Shown here: positions 10,189 to 21,850 of the stretch, piece after piece
Layout: each line of letters begins with the position of its first letter
Position numbering within the stretch: position 1 is the stretch's first letter
NCBI RefSeq assembly: GCF_036588685.1
Contig: NC_086379.1
Coordinates: 15,981,862-16,045,861 of the forward strand
Reading direction: 5' to 3'
Source: Mytilus trossulus
Lineage: Eukaryota; Mollusca; Bivalvia; Mytilida; Mytilidae
Length of the DNA stretch: 64,000 bases
Position numbers and translations under genes: made by a program
The notes under the pieces: generated by a model
Database searches by the model: none
Seen by the model: only the letters and a program-made list of their open reading frames with translations
Told to the model about the DNA's origin: nothing

Positions 10189-12980
10189 TTAAATAACATT
10201 ATACTCTAGTTGCAAGACTGTGTATGGCATATGTTGTTCGATTTTTAAATTTGGTCTTTCAATTAACATGTCATCAATGTTCAAGATTGGTGTAAATATC
10301 TCCTCGAGAACATTTTCTATCTCTCTGCTCTGTATGGACTGTAGGATCTTTCTTAGCCAGGAATCGATGCCATGTTGTCCACAATAAAAGGGAATATTGA
10401 GGTATTTTCGTATAAAGTTGTACATTTTCATTGTGCCTGGAATAAAATAGTACAATATTTAAGAGAATGTATCGAAGAATGTATGAGATGACTATTTCTG
10501 TCGCAATATCATATCGAACATATTGAAATTTTACGACAGACCTAGATCATTTAAATAGAATTTGAACGATAATGTGTAACAATTAAATTTGAGTAATAAT
10601 TCTAATGTTTAGCCCACTTCTGGGTAAGTCTTCAAAAAGTTACCTTAGTATTAAAAAATTTAGAAAAATATCAAATTTGACTGGAAAATAATTAAAATGT
10701 TTAAATAAATTGATAACAACAACCTTTTTGACACCGCCACATTTTCACGTGCCTTTTCCATTCTCGTCAGTATTTGTCGTATGTCATATTTTATTTTTTT
10801 TTCCGTGTTTTAGATATATGGGTTTTGATGGCAGTATACTAATGTTTTGGTTTAATTAATTTTTAACTTTTTAAGACTCGGTACGATCTAGAGTGTTACA
10901 AATAAAAAAGACACCTGTGATTGTTGGAGACTGCATGTTCGCTTTTAATGTATTTGGCTTATTTTTGTCGCTTGGTTGCTGTTCCATAATTGACGCTTAT
11001 CCCATATCTACTTTTTATCATATTAATGCTGTCTATTCATGTGAATTTCACCATTAATTTTAGTTTATCATTTTTGATAATAGAGAGGCTTTTATCTCCC
11101 CATCGTTATGATTTTATATAAGACAATATAAATGTTTATAATCTACCTTTTCCCATGTGTTTGGCGGCATCTATATTTCCATTACATGCATTTTTGTAAA
11201 GGGTACACATTCTATTTGAGAGACGTTCCCCAGCTTCTGTGTGTTCTTTTCCTGATAGGAAATTTGTCTCCTTAGATACCTTTTGTTTAGATAAAAACAG
11301 CAAGTCATACCATTCTATCTCCTTTAAAGTCGACGTAATGTCGGGATATTCTTGCGCAAGTAAGTCAATTTCTTTAAGGACAAGATTTCGAAGGTGACGT
11401 AGATCGATGGCCTGTGCAGTCAGAAGAAGTAGGTTTGCTGTCATCATTTGTACAATTTCCACTGCCTCTAAGGTGAATCGCGCGGAGACTAAAGCCATTG
11501 AATTGATTGCCTGTTGTGGCATTCTGCACTCAATATATGATTACTCATAGGGTTGACAAAATGATCGAGTTCAGACATGTAAGAGGCCATTGCTATATCA
11601 CAGTCTTTGAATCCGAAATCAACATTGATGTCACATCCACTTAGATTCGGTGGCAATCCGAAATTCAGCTTATCATTTACAACCTCTTCGAATAGAGCAA
11701 ATTGTAGCTTCCCGCAAATTCCAAGCGCTTGTCGTGTTTGGTCCATTGCGATAGACATAGTTTCTCCCTGGAAATTAGCGTTATGTAAAACTGTATCTGT
11801 GCGATGGTCAATTAGTGGATTATCATTTGCGCTGTTAAGTTCAATTGTTATTCTTCTGCATGCTTCGTTAAGTGTTTCAACAGCTGGTCCAAGCCATTGT
11901 GGTGAACTCCGCACACTATAACGATCTTCCTTAAGAACTCCACATTTGTCTGGCAGGTGCATGTCTAATGTCGTGATAGCTAACTTACTACCTTCTAGAA
12001 TTGACAACATATTCCTTGCTATTTCTTTCTAACCTTTATGAGGAAGACAGTTGTGGATAAAAGGATGGAAGCTCTCTGTTCTTCCTTTCACTGCTTCAAT
12101 TGACAGTCCGGTACATACTTGGGTAAGAAGAAGAAGCAAATTTGCGTCATAAAGTGTTGGAGCCGAGAACCCGGCAGTGAATGAACATGAATTTATTACC
12201 CCTAAGCCTTCCTTTGGGCCAAATACAATCGGTGATATACCAGCCTCTGCAAGAGCTTGCGGACAAGACATTATTTTCCCTTCTTTAAACACTTTCATAT
12301 CTTCTCTTCCTATCATGGTTGCTGCAATATAACCTAGAGGCATCAGATCTCCGCTAGCACTAACAGATCCACGCAGTGGAACTTCGGGCACAATATAACC
12401 TAGAGGCATCAGATCTCCGCTAGCACTAACAGATCCACGCAGTGGAACTTCGGGCACAATATAACATAGAGACATCAGATCTCCGCTAGCACTAACAGAT
12501 CCACGCAGTGGAACCTCGGGCACAATATCATTATTGATAAGATCAGTCAGAGTTGTGACCACTTCAGCACGTACTCCAGAATAGGCTTTTGCAAGACAAT
12601 TTGCCCTCGTTACCATTGCAGCCCTAATCATTTCTAAAGGAAACATTCGACCCATTCCAACATTTACAAGACGGATCAACGCCATCTGCACATCTTCAAA
12701 TTTACACGAACGAACGTCGGAACTTCCACCGAAGCCTGTGTTTATCCCATACAAAACAAGTCCTTTTTCTAACTTCTTTTTTAGATACACTGCATTTGCT
12801 GTTAACTCTTCCATTGATATCTCAGCAATTTTTACTTTCATGCTTGGCTCAATGCTGACTGCAAGGACTTCTGGTATGGTTAAAGTAGTTCCATCGAGCG
12901 TGATACTGTCTAACGTGTTTTTCCTTTTTTTGGATGAATGTTAAAGTTGTTCTTGCATGAGAATTATCCATTTCTGTCAT
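10189..12980 (-). pseudogene. Aromatic amino acid ammonia-lyase (PAL/HAL family), two exons, broken frame
   Basis: The family removes ammonia from phenylalanine, tyrosine or histidine using an MIO cofactor formed by autocatalytic cyclisation of Ala-Ser-Gly. Exon 1 is 12980-11147 and exon 2 is 10436-10189; the splice (AAAG|GTAGAT, TTCCAG|GC) is phase 1 and restores the frame. Family landmarks in order: TLDGTTLTIPEV near the start, YGINTGFG (catalytic Tyr loop), LIRLVNVG (selectivity position), GSVSASGDLMPLGY (MIO, in three copies), NSANDNPLID, DRYSVRSSPQWLGP, SAECHN and QAIDLRHL. The DRY...SPQWLGP and QAIDLRHL segments resemble the eukaryotic PAL branch more than animal HAL. Three lesions break the frame: a 1-nt shift in A-runs near 12918-12931, an in-frame TAG at 12031-12029 where CAG is expected, and a 1-nt loss at about 11510-11515. 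It is a pseudogene, a null allele, or carries sequence errors; the intact splice phase and conserved motifs argue that decay, if real, is recent. Confidence 0.85.
12325..12522 (-). repeat. Three tandem 66-bp copies of the MIO active-site segment
   Basis: The unit occurs at 12325-12390, 12391-12456 and 12457-12522. Each encodes 22 residues, IVPEVPLRGSVSASGDLMPLGY or a variant, so each holds a complete Ala-Ser-Gly triad and the frame is kept. The copy that comes first in the protein (12457-12522) reads SLC where the others read PLG; the two others are identical. High identity indicates a recent expansion or an assembly artefact. Confidence 0.95.
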
Positions 12981-13685
12981 TTTCCCAAATTAAAGAACCT
13001 GCGTTATTGATAGATTATTTTACATGTTTTACATCATATGTAAAAAACTATGTCTTTTTAATAAGATAGAAACATGAATTACAAATACAGTATTAATTTC
13101 GTTAAAAATGATACAGAGGCTTCTTTCTTAGTAATGCCTAAGAACTATAAAAAATGAATTCATTTGTTTGGTATAATAGTAGTTCTACGTTTGTAGTTAA
13201 CGTTTGAAACGTTTTCAAACATTAAAAATGATTTATCGACAGCCCCGATAATATTATATGATAATTGTGAGTGCCTTTTGAGACCTTCGCAAAATATCCA
13301 TCCGAGTCTGACTTCAGACATTAACATACAAACAAAACATTACACTCGAAATCTCAAAATGTCCACGAATTAGAAAGAAATTGAGATTAATTTAAAAAAA
13401 ACTATAAAAGGTCTACCATTTATAACTAAAGCCAAACATAGACGATACTCTTGGTTTTGGACAGACCGTCATAAGAACATGTGACATGCCTATACTACTT
13501 ACCCCTACCCGCCCTGCTGACCTCACCACCCCATCCTCACTTGTAATAATGATCAGAGTATAAGAATAGGTAAATAAAATATTGTTATATTCTATTACAT
13601 TTGCATGATGTCGTTCCAAATAAGCCACTTTACGTTAAACATCTGTCCATCTTTCCATCGCATTTATTACAGAAGGATATTTAAT
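12981..13685. other. Upstream region of the ammonia-lyase gene, nothing recognised
   Basis: This should hold the 5' UTR and promoter of the minus-strand gene. I see no clear TATA box or other element. Confidence 0.35.
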
Positions 13686-14692
13686 AAAGGCAGTTGCTTT
13701 TTTGCCGGCTCCGGCAAAATAGCAATTTATATAGAGTTTTGCTATTTTTCCGGTCTTATTTCAGATTTTTAATCAAGACTATATGAAATTTTTTTTTTAA
13801 GGAAACTATTTATGCACAAATGATATATGTGGCTAGATGTCAATACTAGTAACCTTTTTGTTCGCCTTGTGTTCCTAGTCATTCAATTTTAGTTAACTGC
13901 ACCCATTTAATTACATCTACTGTGTTTTTGTTAGATGTATGTTAAGCCTTTTTCAACTGATTTTTATAGTTCGTTCTTATGTTGTACTGTTATACCACTG
14001 TCCCAGATTAGGGGGAGAGGTGTGGATCCCGCTATAACATTGATATACATTTTTCGTACATAAATAAGGCCGTTAATTTTCTCGTTTGAATTGTTTTACA
14101 TTGTCATTTCCGGGCCTTTTATAGCTGACTATGCGGTATGGGCTTTGTTCATTGTTGAAGGCCGTACGGTGACCTATAGTTGTTAATTGATGTGCCATTT
14201 TGGTCTCTTGTGAAGAGTTGTATCATTGGCATTCATACCACATCTTCTTTTTTTATATGAGATTGTTGGATGTTACTTTTTGTTTCAAATCTTATATATT
14301 ATTTTTTTTTAGTTTTAATCAGAATGTCGATTTTTTTATATGGGTCCGTATGCTTTGCTTATGCGTATTATATATTTTTATAAAGAATTTTTTGTATACC
14401 TCCTATTTAAGATAAAAAGTACTAGTATCAATTTCAATATTTTACTTTTTAAAAAAGACATATTTTAAGAGACTAAAGAATATCAATTTTAATTTGCACG
14501 TTTGTTATAAATGTTTAAATAATACATAGTTGTAGAGCGATTTCTTATTGAAGTGTATGTTTCTATATTTTTTCTTTTCTTAATTTCTATACTTCTATTT
14601 TAATCTTAATTAAGACTGGCAAAATAGCATAACACTATATAAATCGCTATTTTGCCGGAGCCGGCAAAATATCCACTGCCTTAATGAAAACA
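13686..14692. mobile_element. About 1-kb element with roughly 80-bp terminal inverted repeats
   Basis: The left end (aaggcagt, then gccggctccggc and aaaatagcaatttatatag) is the reverse complement of the right end (ctatataaatcgctatttt, ggagccggcaaaat, cactgcctt). The TIRs contain the self-complementary block ttttgccggctccggcaaaa. The interior carries a common dispersed repeat (ggcattcataccacatcttctt, 14225-14255) and no transposase frame, so it is non-autonomous. Target-site duplication could not be decided. Confidence 0.75.
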
Positions 14693-14934
14693 AACTATCT
14701 AGCTTTCGATAGAAGAAATCGGGTATCTTACACAGAGCAGTTGATCAATTATATATAGTTTTTATGTTTTGTGCAGCACTTGATTTTATGGATTAAAAAT
14801 GTATGCAATATAATATGAAATAAAAGGCACACGGATGAAATGTCAAAGTATAAGAAAATTGATTTTAATTTAACAGCAAAGCAAATAACTGAAATATTGC
14901 TTCTTTCTTTTTTTTAAAGCACAATTAACAGGTA

Positions 14935-15105
14935 AACTGCGAATGGTTTTACACTAGTCATTTTTGGGGTCATTTATAGTTTGCTGTTCGGCGTTAGACA
15001 ATGCGCCGTGTTGAAGACTGTACTTTGACCTATTATGGTTTACTTTTTACTAATTGTGACTTTGATGGAGAGTTGTCTAATTGGCACTCATACCACATCT
15101 TCTTA
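14935..15105 (+). repeat. Dispersed repeat ending ggcactcataccacatcttctt
   Basis: It is a diverged relative of 14100-14255 and, inverted, of 47740-47890. The three share the stretch around gagttgtctaattggcactcata. Confidence 0.65.
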
Positions 15106-15451
15106 TATCTAAATACTGAATTTCATTCCAAAAATACAAAATCCGGTAAATGCTAACTACACAGACCTAATATTTTAATAACGGTGCAAACTTTTATTAA
15201 GACTTGGATAAGCTTCAACTGTCCTTCGAAGTTCGTTTTGTATCCATAATTAGTTAGGATTACTATTTTCTATTTCACTACAAAAAAAATATAAAACAGA
15301 CATTTACCTATTTGATTAATCGTCCTTTTTGTTTACCTATGAAAGTCGTTTCCAATTCCTTTTTTCAGTTTTGAAACTTACAAAAAATATACTAAATGGA
15401 CATGCACAAAAATAAATCATTCCGTAATTATAAACAACAGACATAGAAATG

Positions 15452-16090
15452 GGAGGTTTAGCTAGCTATAAGACCAAGTTTAACACACAATGCTCTGAAC
15501 CAAGTCAGGAATATGACAGATGCTTTCCACTTGTTCCGTTGGTTAATAATGCTTGATTTGCCTGTTATTATGGACTTTCTCTTTTTGAATTTACCTTGGA
15601 GCTCGGTATTTATGTCATATTTTTTCCATTCGGTTTTTACTTGATAGGATTTATGATTCTTTAAGATATAAACCAGCAAGTGATTGGCTAGTCCTATAGA
15701 AACTAAATGTGATCTTCTTCTTGTATATTTATTCCTTTGCTGTTATGAATAGTAAAAGGACACAATAAAACATCTTATATTTAATGCGTTTCCCTCTGTT
15801 TTAGTTTGTTACCCCGATTTTGTTTTTTGTCCATGGATTTATGAGTTTTGAACAGCGGTATACTACTGTTGCCTTTATTTAAGATATATCTAACAATATA
15901 ACTGCTGAGATTTTAACTATATGTATTCTGTAAACAAACCGGAACCAATTTAACTGCACCAGATGCACATTTCTTAAGTGATTCTCGAGACCAAAATATA
16001 TTAAAATTCATAACTTGTAAAAATATTTAAGAGCTGACCAAGACAAAATATGTAGCCGAAGCCGGGCAAGGAATCAGAGTTTTGCATTAG
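15452..16090 (+). mobile_element. Composite retroelement remnant
   Basis: In order: the gaggtttag...ccaagtcagga block (15452-15515), a tail block ending tttatgagttttgaacagcggtatac (15785-15880), and a family B hammerhead repeat that has lost its core (15955-16090). The first two blocks occur in the same order at 38400-38830 and 51790-52045. Confidence 0.5.
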
Positions 16091-16879
16091 GGAGATGTTT
16101 CCCTGTATTTTTTTAATTATCTAAATATCCAAATGAAATTAATTCATCTCAACTAAATCTAACTACATTCAAAGTCAATAGGGACCGTTGTCTATTTTAA
16201 ACATTCATGTTTGAATCTCACAATCTTCATACCAAATTTAATGACAAACTGGGCGACATTTTCTACCCTTCTTCCTGGTGGTGATGATACGATAGCTCCT
16301 TCTTATGAAATTTGCACCTCTCTTTGTTTCGGTTCCCGCCTATATACAAGGACTCATATTTCAATGATAGTTTTTATTTCTGAAAAACTTTTACAGCAGG
16401 ATATAGATATCACAATTTGGTTAAAACGTTTACTAAATGAAATTGAAAATAGATGGAATTATTGTTTGAAGTATAATGTCAATGGCAGAAATTAGATTAA
16501 AAGTGTTATACAACACCAATCGTTTAACGGCAACATTATTTATAAACCTAATAAGTTAGTGATTAAATTTAATCTGATTGACCATATTTTAACTGATGAC
16601 TCACATTGAGAATGGATAATTGTTATTTGATACTTCTCAACTAAAAACGCCTTAATTATCAGTTAGAACAATGACTTGTCGATTTGGAGTCACAATAATG
16701 TGTCTATTTAGAGTAACATGTCTTTCTACGGACTGCTACTTAACCATGTGAACAAGATCTTTCAAATTCGGCTAGACGTTCTGCTCTAGCACAACGTATA
16801 TTCATATCAAATCAACATGGCCTAATATGCAGAACATTTTGGCCACTGGACTTAAAACACCGATTCATCTGCATCATCT

Positions 16880-18640
16880 ATGCATACTATTATCAGTCTT
16901 TTTATATATTTTTCGTTAGAAAAGTTCACAGTAAATTCGATGCAGACAACAGATCCCAAATAAAATTTATGAAACATGAAAAAGTTTACTGCTACACATT
17001 TGTGAAATACTTTTATACCAACGTTTTAGATGAACTATCCTTCTGAACATGTTTGGCTAGTATCAATGATTGAAAAATGGAGAAACAATTTGGTCTATTT
17101 GTCCATATTTTGAATATTTATAATGTCATAGCCAATTTGCCTTTCCTGTCTCAGACTGTAATTACTTTTAATTTTCATTACAGTAGTATTTTTATATATA
17201 TATTTACTGTACCAAAGCAATAAGAGGATTCAGGTTTGAAGATAACTAATAAAGAAGTACAATATTAAGCGCTTTGGTTTTCTAATATTCAATAATAAAT
17301 CGTGCCTTGCAGATTATTCGAACTGTTTTCTCTTGAACTAGAAAATGTTTGCACCTAACCTTTTACAATGTTTTATTATGTTTGTATTATGTTTGTAACT
17401 AGGGTTCATTATATGGTCAAACCTATGCTATTGAAAGGCATCTTTTTTTCTAGAATTCAAAATATTTCATGAAAAGGACATTTCTTTAAAAATGTTCCCG
17501 GCAGATATTCGGCAAACTCACAATAGTGCATTATTCATTCTGTACGGTGTTTACTTAGGGGCGTTGTTAATGGCTGGTGTTGTGATTAAATATTAGTATG
17601 GCATCTCCTCTTGATAATACTTTCAAAGACATTGGAACACTTTTGGCTTCTGCGTTTTATTTTATCATAATCCATCTAAGACAACAATTCTCCGTAATAT
17701 GTATTAACTGTTTTGATTGATTGATTGATTGATTAATATCCAATATTTGTGTAAAACTTTTGAATTTCACAAATTAATAGATTTATCGAAAATGCATCTT
17801 TACAATCTTTACAAACAACCTGTTCGAAAATACATTTTCTAAAATGTAAGCTTTAAAAACAAAACAATTATCGGAAAATTAAATTGTGATTTAGGGTTAT
17901 TTTAAAAATAAATCTCATGTATACAAATCCGGCATGTCGGTGGAGCTAATAACATAGTGATGCCACATTAAACATGTTTCAGCCTGATATATATGTTATT
18001 GGTTTACTGGATGTTAAATCATCCTCTACGACACGACAGTCGATGTACATTTTTAATGTTTATAGTTTAAATTTAATTCGCTTCGAACAACAGATCCTAG
18101 ATTAAAATTCAAAATTAATTACTGCTACACACACATAACGCTTTTTGGTCAAACTATTTAGAGAAATTATTCGCTTGACCATGTTTGAATCGTGTGAATG
18201 ATTACACCATGGAGTACTTATTTGGTTTCATTTGTCCATATTTTGAAATTGCATCTGATATCATAGTCGTTTTTGTCATTTTTGTTTGTCTCTGTTATTG
18301 CTTTACGGTATTAAATTAAAAAACAATACAGGAATAATTACAGAATGAGGTTTAAAAGAAACCGAAAAAGAAGTTGATATAAATTATAAATAACAGATCA
18401 TACCTTGTATGTTATTTGAACTATTTTCTCCTGAAATAGAAATAGATTGTGCCTTACCTTTTATCGTGCTCCTTTTATATGTTATTAACAGGACGATGTT
18501 GGACAGTTTTCTAGTTTACATTAATATAAAATTAGAGTAATGTTATTATCATTAGGTCAAACCTGTCCTGTAAAAATGCACCGCGTTTTCCTAGAATTCA
18601 AAACGATATCCTCGAACAGGAATTTCCTAGAAGTTTAAAA
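16880..18640. repeat. Two diverged copies of a non-coding segment of about 0.6 kb
   Basis: 16880-17530 and 18050-18640 share, in the same order, the blocks acaacagatcc, tactgctacaca, catgtttg, tttgtccatattttgaa, cgaactgttttctc/tgaactattttctc, ggtcaaacct and tctagaattcaaaa/cctagaattcaaaa. They are direct repeats with a period of about 1.1 kb. On the minus strand the second copy has TATAAAAGG near 18475 and a 27-bp stretch bounded by cag and gt (18397-18434) that the first copy lacks. Confidence 0.5.
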
Positions 18641-19494
18641 TTGAAACCTTTTCTTGGTGATTGATGTGAATAAATATTCTTATTCATGTTATTACGTAAA
18701 CATATTATATAATATATGGAGAAAAAAACAACAAAAAAGACCCGAACAACATGATCCGGACCATTAATTGGCATGCTTTAAGCATTATGTCATCGCATAA
18801 CAGTAAAAATTAATGGACATTAACTTTATCGTCATTTTGATTGGTAGTTATAACTATATTTACTCATGACCAGGATTTGCGAAGTAATATACTACATGTA
18901 TATAAATTCCTTGTCCGTGATGTTCTTTAGTGAATGTAAGATACACTATAGAAAAATTCCAACGTTTAAGCTAAAACATTATCTTGGTTTTAGACCAGAA
19001 AGTTAAGTTAAACAGTTTGCTGTTACTATCACAGATCAACTTAAAATAGCAAATTTGACCAAATGGTCATAGATTTTTGGTCTCTAAAATTTTACTTTTA
19101 TTTGTTTGGAAAATTGTTTAAATGCTTCGGTAAATTTGTTACACAAGCATCAAAACAAAATATAAATCCTGGTATCTATGAAAAATTTATTTGTATCTGC
19201 TTAAACTCAGCTGTTTGTCTGTTGTTTAACAACGACCATGCTTTTGGTATTGTTTTTAACCATTACTCGAAAAAAAAGCATAACTAATAATTTTACCTAC
19301 GAAATCATATATTTAGCAATTATCAAATGATCATCGGGGTCGTTATAATAAGGGTATTTTAAGAACGTGTAAATATCATATCTTGTTCGGTATATTAAAA
19401 AATATTTCCACCTTTTACAAATATTTTTTTACATTCTGACACCGTATAGGTGTCTGTGTTATTCTGAAATAATTACTTACGTGCAAACTGTCGG

Positions 19495-19540
19495 ATGTTT
19501 CTGTTTTACGGTCTCGTGGTCGGAATCTATTTCGTCCAAG
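19495..19540 (+). CDS. Candidate signal-peptide first exon, orphan
   Basis: ATG at 19495 opens MFLFYGLVVGIYFVQ and runs into a consensus donor, CAAG|GTAAGA, at 19541. A short hydrophobic leader followed by a phase 1 donor is the usual first exon of secreted molluscan proteins. No matching downstream exon was recognised on the plus strand, so it may be a relic or belong to a gene with long introns. Confidence 0.3.
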
Positions 19541-20319
19541 GTAAGAACTGTGAAGGAATGATTTGTGCACAAGTCAATTAATAAATTTTCTTTTGCACAT
19601 ATGGTTGCATGATAAAAATAGTCAATGATTGTAATTTTATGTCACTGTACGCTCACTTTCGTAGAAAATTGTTGCACTGTGCGTCTGATTGCCGTGTTAT
19701 CTGTAGGATTATTGACTGTTATTTTGTAAAAAGCATGCCAAAGGAACGTACAAGAAGGCGTTCGAAGCTTATAATGGAATTAAATCATTACAAATTGTTC
19801 AGATGCAGACAGCACCATACAAGAATGATCTGTCAGTCTCTTCAGTCTATTTTGCCTGATTTTATAAGAATTGATACGTAAATCATAACAGTCTTTTGTA
19901 TATATTTGTTTATTATTACTTTTGTTCACGAAGGGAGCACAAGATATTCTAAGATAGAAAGCCTCTATACTATGATTGATACATGACTTATAAAACTATT
20001 TTTATATGTTCCTGGTTGATATTTTATAACAAATTCCTAATCGGGAATATTAATTCGCCGTTTTTTAATCTAATGCATCCTGGGTAATATATTCAAAAGC
20101 GTACACCAAAGCGTTTTGATGGGTTTAAAACGTTATAAACAATGGAAATTCAACCAATGACGTAACGTTATTTTCACTTTGGGGTACGAACAATGAAATT
20201 ACCCATGATGCTTTAGATTCTGAAACGGACAATTGCATGATTGATGTATTTTCCATTTGTTCATGCCCCTATGTATTTACAATATTTATAACAAAAAGTA
20301 AAATAACAAAAATACCGAC

Positions 20320-21850
20320 CTCCGAGGAAAATTCAAAACAGAAATTAAGACGCTAATCAAATGTCAAAATCAAAGCTCAAACACATCAAAAGAATGGATA
20401 ACAACTGTGATATTCCTGACTTGGTACAGGCTTTTTCTTATGCAGAAAATGGTGGATTAAACCTGATTTTATAGCTAACTAAACCTCTCACTTTTTTGAC
20501 AGTCGCATACGATTTCATTATATTGACAACGATGTGTAAATAAAACAAACAGACATAATAGGTAAAAATGTCAAAAATAGAGGTACAGCAGTCAACATTG
20601 TGTTATAATCTTAATCAATATAAAACCAAATAAATATTTCAACAAAGAAAAACAAAAAGGCATATAGACAAAGCACATTAGCAAAAACGAAAGACATTAC
20701 CATAGCACAATAACACAATGACGGGATGTACAAGTATCGAGCCACGTTAAACGGATATTATCAAAAATAGACTAAACAGCAAAAGTAATAATTTACAAAG
20801 ACAAATAAAAGAATATTTACTATAACAGTTTTAACACGTCATTAAGATGATAAACAACATCAGTACCTAGAATCTATACTTCAAGAAGATCCTGTATTAT
20901 TTGTGAAGTTTTATCGATAAGGACTTGGTATCTGAGTCTGAGTAGCAGCTCTTGAATACCTAATGAGTTGGGAAATGTATATCCAATATGCAGATGAAGT
21001 TGGTATATTTCTGCTAAGGTGGGGGAAATTGATAATTTCAAAAATAAAATCGTCTCGTTTTGTAGATTCTGGTACTGAGGTGACTGCTTATGTCAAATTC
21101 GAGGTACAAGTCTAAAAATGAGACAGAGGAAGCCGGAGGATATATTAATTGAACCCAATCAGAAAAGTTTGGATTGTTAATGGAAAGAACATCATCAATA
21201 TATCTGAATGAGAAATTAAATGAATGGCTTCTTTGATCTTCTTTTTGACAAGTGTCAAGAGGAACTCCGACTCATATGAAAATAAAAAAAGGTCGGCAAG
21301 GAGAGGCGCACAGTTCGTTCCCATAGGAACGCCGAACATTTGTTGAAAATTCAACAAATATGTTATCAATAAGAACTCCAGCATACTGATCACTTGTTCC
21401 TCTGTGTAGCATCTTTTACTTTTTTGTTCACTATTAACAAAATATGCCGTATGGTATCCCAAAGTAATAAATTTATAGCCTTTTTATGTTGAAAAGCATT
21501 GTGGATTTTTCATTTAGACGATTTTTTAATTTCACATTGGGAATGGTGGTATACAGGGTTGAAACATCAAAAGTTTTGATGGAACTAATTTCAGAGAAAG
21601 ATCGAGATTTAAAATTATCTAGAGTTTTTTTTGAGTTTTTAAGAATCCAAATATGGTTAATACCACTACGCGAGTAAACAGTTTCACAGTATTTCTGAAG
21701 AACCTCTTTCACTGTGGACAGCATTTTTGTCAATCTAATGGACAATTCTTTCGTCGAACATGCAGATGAGCAGGCAATGTATCTTTGTTTGTACGGAATT
21801 TTGTGAAGTTTAAGTATGCAATACAAACAATGCATGGCCAAAACGACGTT
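20320..21850 (-). pseudogene. Penelope-like retroelement copy with broken reverse transcriptase
   Basis: Minus-strand pieces in order: 21841-21473 (ending with the FDVSTLYTTIP palm motif), 21462-21145 (FGVPMGTNCAPLLADLFLF, then a frame change just before the expected YxDD box), and a C-terminal trace to about 20876 with LIRYSRA. The 3' region 20870-20320 carries the gaggtttag/ccaagtcagg block. At least two frameshifts separate the pieces, so it is dead. PLEs are retroelements distinct from LTR and LINE types; no GIY-YIG nuclease domain is visible here. Confidence 0.85.

Noticed and set aside
11607-11921. Plus-strand 104-codon frame
   Set aside because: Antisense shadow of the ammonia-lyase exon, which has strong family motifs on the minus strand.
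16550-16585. Hammerhead-like CTGATGA with a CTCA/TGAG stem
   Set aside because: The GAAA box is replaced by AATG and no helix I partner is found.
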